Assembly: GCA_024226105.1 (NCBI GenBank)
Contig: JAAELZ010000583.1
Span: 1-7,313, forward strand
DNA length: 7,313 bases
Origin: Pseudomonadota bacterium
GTDB taxonomy: Bacteria > Pseudomonadota > Gammaproteobacteria > Arenicellales > Poriferihabitantaceae
Direction: 5' to 3'
Part shown: piece by piece, positions 1 to 5,039 of the stretch
How positions within the stretch are numbered: position 1 is the stretch's first letter
Layout of the letters: every line of letters begins with the position of its first letter
Position numbers and translations under genes: made by a program
Notes under the pieces: model-generated
What the model was told of the DNA's origin: nothing
Seen by the model: the letters and a program-made list of their open reading frames with translations, nothing else
The model's database searches: none

Positions 1-2013
1 GCGGCCAAACTGCACGACATTCGGTTTCGCCAGATGGAAGGCGGGCTACCCGAACAGTTTCGTCAGGAAGATGAACTGGAGCGCCAGCGCGATGTGCACG
101 ATGACCTGATCACCCGCGGCCTGTCCATCATCACCGATTCCTACCTCGATCAGCTTGATCGTATTTGCGAGCAGGAGAATATCGAATTCTCGCGGCGTTC
201 ACTCGAGGGCAAGAACTACCGCGAGTTGACACGCGAGACCAATAGCGGTGAATACGATTTGCTGGTGATGGGTGCGCAAGGCCTGGGGGCCGTCAAAGAC
301 AGTTTACTGGGCACGGTATGCGAACGCGTTAGCCGGCGTAGCGAGATTGATACACTCGTCATCAAAAACCCGAAGCAAAACATCAGTGAAGGCCCGATTG
401 TCGTGGCGATCGATGGCTCTGCCTACGCCTATGGTGGCTTATTGCGTGGTATCGCTCTCGCCAAACGATGGGACCTTGAGTTGCATGTAATTTCAGCTTT
501 CGATCCTTATTACCACTACGTTGCCTTTAATCGAATCGCAGGCGTATTATCAGAAGAAGCCGGCAAGGTATTTCGTTTTCAGGAGCAGGAACAACTCCAC
601 GAAGAGATTATCGATTCCGGTCTGGCCAAAATTTACGACGGGCATCTCCGTATTGCACGCGATATCGCAAAAGAACATGACATAAAAATCGTAAGTAAAC
701 TGCTCGATGGCAAACCCTGGGAAGCAATCGCGAAATACCTTAAGCAAAACCGCCCGGGTTTATTAATAATTGGAAAAACTGGCATTCACGCTGATGATGA
801 GCTTGATATTGGTGGCAACAGCGAAAACCTGTTACGCCTGGCGGGATGCGCCGTATTGCTAACTCATTTCGAGTATCAGCCGGAAATTGAACGCCTGGCG
901 GATGTCACCACTTCATGGACTGTTGAAGCTGAAACGCGCATGGAAAACGTACCAGGTTTTGTACAAAACATGGCGAGAACTGCAATCCTGCGCTACGCTC
1001 AGGAACGCGGTCATACCGTCATTACCGAGAGCATTGTTGAAGAAGCGACCCGACAACTCATGCCCGGCCATGCTGAAAAAGCCATGGATGAGATCGTTAC
1101 CGCCTACGATGCGGGTGAGCTCAAGCGTAGCCTAACAGCCAGGCCCATGGTATGGAGCGAAGCTGCTCAGACCCAACTGTCGAACATTGAAGACGAAAGC
1201 CTACGCAGTAACCTGGCCATGAGAGCCGAAAAAAAAGCGCGCGGAACCAATACGTATATTGTTGAACTGGAGCACATCGCTGCATTCATCAACGAAACAC
1301 CCGCCGGCTTCCAATGGCAGGCTGCCGCATTGGCACGCCTAAGCCGGGTACCCGAAGGGTTTATGCGCGATACCTCGCGTAAACGCATTGAAGAATACGC
1401 GCGACTCAATTCTCTGGGCAAAATTACACTTGAAACAGCTGAGGCGGGCCTTGCACAATCACGCGAGGCCATGCAGGGAATGATGCAGACGCAAAACACA
1501 CCTGAAGCCGGGAAAAAACAAAGCATTTGCCCTTTCGCACGAATGGCTGAAGCCAAAATCGCACCGGATAGCAAGGTTCAGGGAAAAAAACCGGCTTCTG
1601 TTCCTGGTCAGGAAAGTAATCAAGTTGGCATTGTCTGGACACAGGATGCTGAACACAAACTGCAATCCGTGCCTGCGGGTTACTGCCGTGATATGACGCG
1701 CAAAGCGGCTGAAAGCATTGCAGAAAAAGGCGGTGAGGCAAGGGTCAATGCAGAGTTCCTGGAACAGGTTCTTAATACCTTTGGCCAGGGTTCCGGCACG
1801 GTTGAAGAGACGCTGGTCTGGGACGAAGAGGCCCGTCAACGCATCGCTAAAGCACCTGAAATAGTACGTGGCATGTTAATACAGGAAATTGAAACCTGGG
1901 TGAAAAGCCGTGGCGAGAATCGCGTAAACCACACCGCAGTAGATGCTGCCAAAGCCCGCTGGGAACAACAGGGCGTATTTCACCTGGCACCGGACGACCC
2001 GCGCAACCATTAG
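1..2013 (+). CDS. Tandem universal stress protein with five C-terminal PCP_red-like domains (5' partial)
   Basis: The frame is open from base 1 to the TAG at 2011-2013. The ATG at 34 lies inside the first USP fold, so the true start is upstream of the window; 670 residues are visible. The first USP domain (to about 363) carries the ATP-binding pattern G-x2-G-x9-G-T, GAQGLGAVKDSLLGT, at 271-315. The second (about 394-870) opens with VVAIDGS and has GKTG followed nine residues later by GGNS at 772-822. Both domains share a long helical insertion before the ATP motif, which suggests an internal duplication. Five PCP_red-like units follow (about 913-1975). USP domains bind or respond to nucleotides, and PCP_red is known from the C-terminus of the protochlorophyllide reductase subunit ChlB/BchB. 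No signal peptide or membrane segment is visible, so it is probably cytoplasmic. The next gene starts one base after the stop. A nucleotide-sensing scaffold for tetrapyrrole enzymes is an inference; domain calls are firm for USP and good for PCP_red. Confidence 0.9.
   Translation, partial: AAKLHDIRFRQMEGGLPEQFRQEDELERQRDVHDDLITRGLSIITDSYLDQLDRICEQENIEFSRRSLEGKNYRELTRETNSGEYDLLVMGAQGLGAVKDSLLGTVCERVSRRSEIDTLVIKNPKQNISEGPIVVAIDGSAYAYGGLLRGIALAKRWDLELHVISAFDPYYHYVAFNRIAGVLSEEAGKVFRFQEQEQLHEEIIDSGLAKIYDGHLRIARDIAKEHDIKIVSKLLDGKPWEAIAKYLKQNRPGLLIIGKTGIHADDELDIGGNSENLLRLAGCAVLLTHFEYQPEIERLADVTTSWTVEAETRMENVPGFVQNMARTAILRYAQERGHTVITESIVEEATRQLMPGHAEKAMDEIVTAYDAGELKRSLTARPMVWSEAAQTQLSNIEDESLRSNLAMRAEKKARGTNTYIVELEHIAAFINETPAGFQWQAAALARLSRVPEGFMRDTSRKRIEEYARLNSLGKITLETAEAGLAQSREAMQGMMQTQNTPEAGKKQSICPFARMAEAKIAPDSKVQGKKPASVPGQESNQVGIVWTQDAEHKLQSVPAGYCRDMTRKAAESIAEKGGEARVNAEFLEQVLNTFGQGSGTVEETLVWDEEARQRIAKAPEIVRGMLIQEIETWVKSRGENRVNHTAVDAAKARWEQQGVFHLAPDDPRNH
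913..1975 (+). repeat. Array of five PCP_red-like domain repeats (protein level)
   Basis: Five units of about 45-55 residues each begin with a tryptophan, at codons 916, 1153, 1315, 1636 and 1819. The pattern is W-x2-E-A-x3-hydrophobic, then VP-x-F/Y or AP-x-V, a basic helix (for example FVQNMARTAILRYAQERG) and a final helix after a T/N residue. Units 1, 3, 4 and 5 keep the VP/AP core. Unit 2 has lost it (SNIEDESLRSNL) and is recognised mainly by position and its W-S-E-A start. A linker of about 50 residues between units 3 and 4 (about 1460-1625) is rich in Gln, Lys and Pro and contains the only cysteine there (SICPFARM). The units are diverged at DNA level, so this is an old duplication and not a recent DNA repeat. 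Domain identity comes from remembered family features and was not checked by a profile search. Confidence 0.75.
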
Positions 2014-2014
2014 T

Positions 2015-3271
2015 ATGAGTTCAGCCTTGGAACTCTCTTTGCTGGCAATCAATCTTACACAGCGGTGCAACCTGGCATGTGAGCATTGTTACCTGGATGC
2101 CACCACGCTTCGAGACGGGCAAGCGGGAGAAATGAGCACCGATGAGGTGTGCAAAATTCTGCAAGATGTGGCCGCAATGGATAACGGAACCATGGTAGTA
2201 CTGACAGGTGGTGAACCGCTCGCCCGCCGGGACCTTGAAGACATCGTTCGCTTTGGCGCCGACCGGGATCTGGCAATGGTGCTGGGCACAAATGGCACCC
2301 TGCTGACCCGGCACCGGGTGAAGCGCCTGAAGGAAGCCGGCTTAATGGGGGTTGGCATCAGCGTAGATTCACTCGACCCGGAATATCATGACCGTTTCAG
2401 GGGCCAGACCGGAAGCTGGCAAAAAACCATGGACGGGATAGACAACTGCCGCGCCGCAGGGCTTTCCTTTCAGCTGCACTTTTCCATCACCGACGGCAAC
2501 GTACATGAACTGCAGGATATGATTGAGTTCGCACGGCTTTTTGAAGCACGCGTACTGAATATTTTTTTCCTGGTCTGTACCGGGCGTGGTGAGTCCTTCA
2601 GCGACATCTCACCCTTGCGTTATGAGCAAACGCTGTGCGAAATTGTCAAAGCGCAGGCCAAATACGATGATTTGATCATACGCCCTCGCTGTGCGCCTCA
2701 TTTTAAGCGGGTTGCTTTTCAGCAAAACCCGCAGAGCACGATGAACCGCCTGAGCGGTCGCGAAGGGGATGGCTGTATTGCCGGCTTACATTACGCACGT
2801 ATATGCGATGATGGCAAGGTCACAGCCTGCCCTTACATTGAAACCGAAACGGGCAATGTTCGGCAGAAACCCTTCAGCTCAATCTGGCAGGAATCCATTG
2901 AATTCAAACGGCTGCGTGAGCCTGAGCTCAAAGGGCGCTGCGGGCGTTGCGAATATCGCCAGTTGTGCGGTGGCTGCCGGGCACGACCGTTAGCGGCGGG
3001 ACATGAACTGATGGACGAGGATGAGTTTTGCAGCTATGTCCCACGCACAGACAAAATCATTGAACCCTTGCAGGAATTTACTGGCGATATAGGCTGGACG
3101 GATGAAGCACACATCCGACTGCAAAGAATCCCGCGTTTTATCCGCAAAATGGTGAAAAAACGCGCTGAAACCTTTGTCGCGGAACAGGGCGAAACCCAGG
3201 TAACCAGCGAGCACCTTGCCACCCTCTCAGCGAAACGCTTCGGTGGTAAACCACCCCACCGGCCATCCTGA
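2015..3271 (+). CDS. NirJ/AhbC/AhbD-type radical SAM/SPASM protein with C-terminal PCP_red-like domain
   Basis: This 418-residue protein has the radical SAM cluster motif C18-x3-C22-x2-C25 (RCNLACEHCY) and the SAM-contacting GGEP at 65-68. The C-terminal half has a near-complete SPASM cysteine set: C254-x12-G-x4-C272, then C309-x2-C312-x5-C318-x2-C321, then C339, consistent with two auxiliary iron-sulfur clusters. The block CGRCEYRQLCGGCRARPL closely resembles NirJ (heme d1 synthesis) and AhbC/AhbD (siroheme-dependent heme synthesis). Residues about 359-411 form one PCP_red-like unit (W361, IPRFIRKM), as in the upstream gene. The start at 2015 was chosen because it lies one base after the upstream stop and leads straight into the core fold; an in-frame ATG at 1943 would add 24 residues inside the upstream gene. 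No clear Shine-Dalgarno sequence is seen, so translational coupling is likely. A tetrapyrrole side-chain reaction is the favoured role. A peptide-maturing SPASM enzyme is the alternative, but no precursor peptide is visible. Confidence 0.9.
   Translation: MSSALELSLLAINLTQRCNLACEHCYLDATTLRDGQAGEMSTDEVCKILQDVAAMDNGTMVVLTGGEPLARRDLEDIVRFGADRDLAMVLGTNGTLLTRHRVKRLKEAGLMGVGISVDSLDPEYHDRFRGQTGSWQKTMDGIDNCRAAGLSFQLHFSITDGNVHELQDMIEFARLFEARVLNIFFLVCTGRGESFSDISPLRYEQTLCEIVKAQAKYDDLIIRPRCAPHFKRVAFQQNPQSTMNRLSGREGDGCIAGLHYARICDDGKVTACPYIETETGNVRQKPFSSIWQESIEFKRLREPELKGRCGRCEYRQLCGGCRARPLAAGHELMDEDEFCSYVPRTDKIIEPLQEFTGDIGWTDEAHIRLQRIPRFIRKMVKKRAETFVAEQGETQVTSEHLATLSAKRFGGKPPHRPS
3089..3250 (+). other. PCP_red-like domain fused to the radical SAM protein
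   Basis: After the last SPASM cysteine (C339) and a short linker, residues about 359-411 follow the repeat pattern of the upstream gene: IGWTDEAHIRLQRIPRFI, a basic helix KMVKKRAETFVAEQG, then VTSEHL. It matches unit 1 of the USP protein position by position at the W, E-A, P-x-F, basic and T residues. NirJ and AhbD as I know them end soon after the SPASM cysteines, so this is an added domain. By analogy with ChlB/BchB, where the C-terminal region helps close the protochlorophyllide pocket, it may contact a tetrapyrrole. It could also be a docking module for the USP protein. Confidence 0.75.
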
Positions 3272-4677
3272 TGAAAAGCGTAGAAACGCTCATTATTGGT
3301 GGTGGAATCTCAGGCTTGAGCAGTGCCTGGCAATTGAACCATAGTGGCCGGGAAGTATTGCTATGGGAAGCAAAGAAACGCATGGGTGGGAAAATTGCAA
3401 CCCATTCCGATCAGGGCTATACCACCGAGCAATCCGCATCCATGGTGCTGAATTTTCGCCCTGAGGTAAGCCATTTCCTCAATGAAAGCGGCCTGGACAA
3501 TCATAAGTTGCTACGCACACCCACCTCCAGACGCTATTTGGTTCACCAGGGTATTTTGCAGGATATGCCGATGAAAATGGCCGGTATGCTGTTCTCACCG
3601 CTATGGTCTCTGCCCGGAAAACTACGCCTGACGCTTGAGCCTTTTATTTTAAAAGGTGCCTCTGAAAACGAAAGTGTGGCTGATTTTATCCGCCGCCGCC
3701 TGGGCAATGAAATGCTGGACAAGGCATTAAGTGCCTATGTTTCGGGAACCCTGGCCTCAGACCCGGAACTGGCTGACAGTTTATCCGTATTGCCACACCT
3801 TACGGCTCTGGAGCAACGTTATGGCAGCCTGACCGCCGGGGTTTTTGCACGCAAAGTTCTAAACCGGAAAAAAGCGGCCGTGACAGAGGGTTTTTCATTT
3901 CATGGCGGCATGTCAACGCTGATTGATGAATTGAGCAAACCATTGCTGGGTAAAATCCGTACCAGCCACTCGATTAACAATATTTGCCGACATGGGCGAT
4001 ACTGGCTGGTGACGGCACAAACCCCCGAAGGTGAACAGAACTGTCTGGCTGAAAACCTGGTGCTGTGCACGCCTGCTCCACTTAGCGCACGATTACTAAA
4101 TAGGCTTAACCCGGAACTGGGTAGCTTACTCAAGGCAATTGACTATGCTTCCGTTTCTGTGGTGCATCTGGGCTATCACAGGCAACAGGTAATACATCCA
4201 CTTGAAGGCACGGGTTTTTTAACACCCTGGCGTGAAAAGCTCCACCTGAACGGCAGTATGTGGATGCACAGCCTTTTCAAGGATCGCGCTCCACAGGATC
4301 ATGTCTTATTGAGTAACTACATGGGCGGTGCGAGAAAGCCCGAAATAGCAACCTGGGATAATAATAGACGTATCGATTCAGCAAACCGTGAACTTAAAGC
4401 TCTGCTCGGTATAAAAGGCGATGCTGAATGGACGAGAATTGATGTTCATCAACAGGCACTGCCGCTATATCATGGAAAATACGCCCTCAGACAGCAAAAA
4501 ATAGCGGATCAGCTAATAACCATGCCGGGGCTCCACCTGAATGCCAATTACCTGGGCGGTGTTTCAATCCGGGATCGTATTGTCTGCGCTCAAAATCTGG
4601 CCCTGGAAATGAGCCGGCGCGACGCACTCAAGCAACAATCGACTCTTCTCGCCACGCGCCAGACCTGTCGCGCCTGA
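3271..4677 (+). CDS. hemG: Protoporphyrinogen oxidase family FAD-dependent oxidoreductase (HemG/HemY type)
   Basis: This 468-residue protein has the usual length for oxygen-dependent protoporphyrinogen oxidase (PPOX), which oxidises protoporphyrinogen IX (or coproporphyrinogen III in some bacteria). The N-terminus has the FAD dinucleotide-binding motif LIIGGGISGL (G10-x-G12-x2-G15), the ribose-binding acidic residue E33 and RMGGK at 37-41. The family signature is clear in the middle: SGTLASDPELADSLSVLPHL followed by LEQRYGSLTAG. SRRYLVHQG resembles the substrate-contacting Arg region, and the C-terminal NYLGGVSIRDRI matches the FAD-closing motif. The usual E-x-GP-x-S segment after GGK reads EQSASM here, a possible sign of altered substrate preference. 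Start and upstream stop overlap as TGATG, so it is probably coupled to the radical SAM gene. The symbol follows common usage for this family and does not mean the unrelated E. coli HemG or HemY. A dedicated paralogue acting on a modified porphyrin is possible. Confidence 0.85.
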   Translation: MKSVETLIIGGGISGLSSAWQLNHSGREVLLWEAKKRMGGKIATHSDQGYTTEQSASMVLNFRPEVSHFLNESGLDNHKLLRTPTSRRYLVHQGILQDMPMKMAGMLFSPLWSLPGKLRLTLEPFILKGASENESVADFIRRRLGNEMLDKALSAYVSGTLASDPELADSLSVLPHLTALEQRYGSLTAGVFARKVLNRKKAAVTEGFSFHGGMSTLIDELSKPLLGKIRTSHSINNICRHGRYWLVTAQTPEGEQNCLAENLVLCTPAPLSARLLNRLNPELGSLLKAIDYASVSVVHLGYHRQQVIHPLEGTGFLTPWREKLHLNGSMWMHSLFKDRAPQDHVLLSNYMGGARKPEIATWDNNRRIDSANRELKALLGIKGDAEWTRIDVHQQALPLYHGKYALRQQKIADQLITMPGLHLNANYLGGVSIRDRIVCAQNLALEMSRRDALKQQSTLLATRQTCRA

Positions 4678-4685
4678 GCAAAATC

Positions 4686-5039
4686 ATGATGGTGCATTTA
4701 TCCGGACATAAAAAGGTAGAGGTAGATTCTTTGCCGGAAGAGCGCCCTTTCAACCCGCTGCGCCTGACTGGATTCGTGTTGCTCATGTTACTGTGTATAT
4801 CTTTGTGGCTAAGATGGTACACGGGTGCCGTATCGATGCCACGTTATTGTGATAACCCAGCCGATACATTGCACTATCTCGAAAAAGTGTTGACAGAAAA
4901 GACCCCGGCAAAGCTGGAAAGCCGTCGGCCATATATTATTGCTGCCAAACTGATCTATATCATTCCCCGGCAGCGGGATGAGCCTGTAGCCGATTATCTA
5001 CAGCGTCTTAAAATCCGCATCGCTGAGCAATGTCGGTAA
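4686..5039 (+). CDS. Small single-pass membrane protein with a two-cysteine C-terminal tail, function unknown
   Basis: I do not recognise a named family for this 117-residue protein. A polar N-terminus of about 24 residues is followed by one hydrophobic segment at about 27-49 (LTGFVLLMLLCISLWL), then a soluble tail of about 68 residues. The arginine and lysine distribution around the segment does not settle topology, but a cytoplasmic N-terminus with a periplasmic tail is the simplest reading. The tail holds C55 (MPRYCDNP) and C116 (AEQCR), placed near its two ends, which in the periplasm could form a disulfide. The tail looks helical (LHYLEKVLTEK, ADYLQRLKIRIAE). It begins 8 bases after the oxidase gene and its last 10 bases overlap the kinase gene, so it is probably made together with the kinase. 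It could be an accessory subunit of the sensor. The ATG at 4689 is an equally possible start. Confidence 0.75.
   Translation: MMVHLSGHKKVEVDSLPEERPFNPLRLTGFVLLMLLCISLWLRWYTGAVSMPRYCDNPADTLHYLEKVLTEKTPAKLESRRPYIIAAKLIYIIPRQRDEPVADYLQRLKIRIAEQCR

Noticed and set aside
34..36. ATG at 34 as the start of the first gene
   Set aside because: The reading frame is open from base 1, and this ATG falls within the first USP domain, so that domain would lack its first strand and the gene must begin upstream of the window.
1228..1237. Run of eight A bases as a possible programmed slippage site
   Set aside because: The frame continues normally through Lys codons and keeps the repeat pattern; no alternative frame of interest opens after it.
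1167..1839. Several overlapping minus-strand open frames (1167-1574, 1424-1741, 1459-1839)
   Set aside because: They lie opposite the PCP_red repeats, have no recognisable domain and show Arg/Ser/Cys-rich composition typical of antisense shadows.
1943..1945. Upstream ATG for the radical SAM gene
   Set aside because: It would overlap the preceding gene by about 70 bases and add 24 residues with no family likeness; ATG 2015 sits directly after the stop.
3885..3905. Short T-rich stretches inside genes as terminators
   Set aside because: They lie within conserved coding sequence and no stable GC-rich hairpin precedes them by eye.
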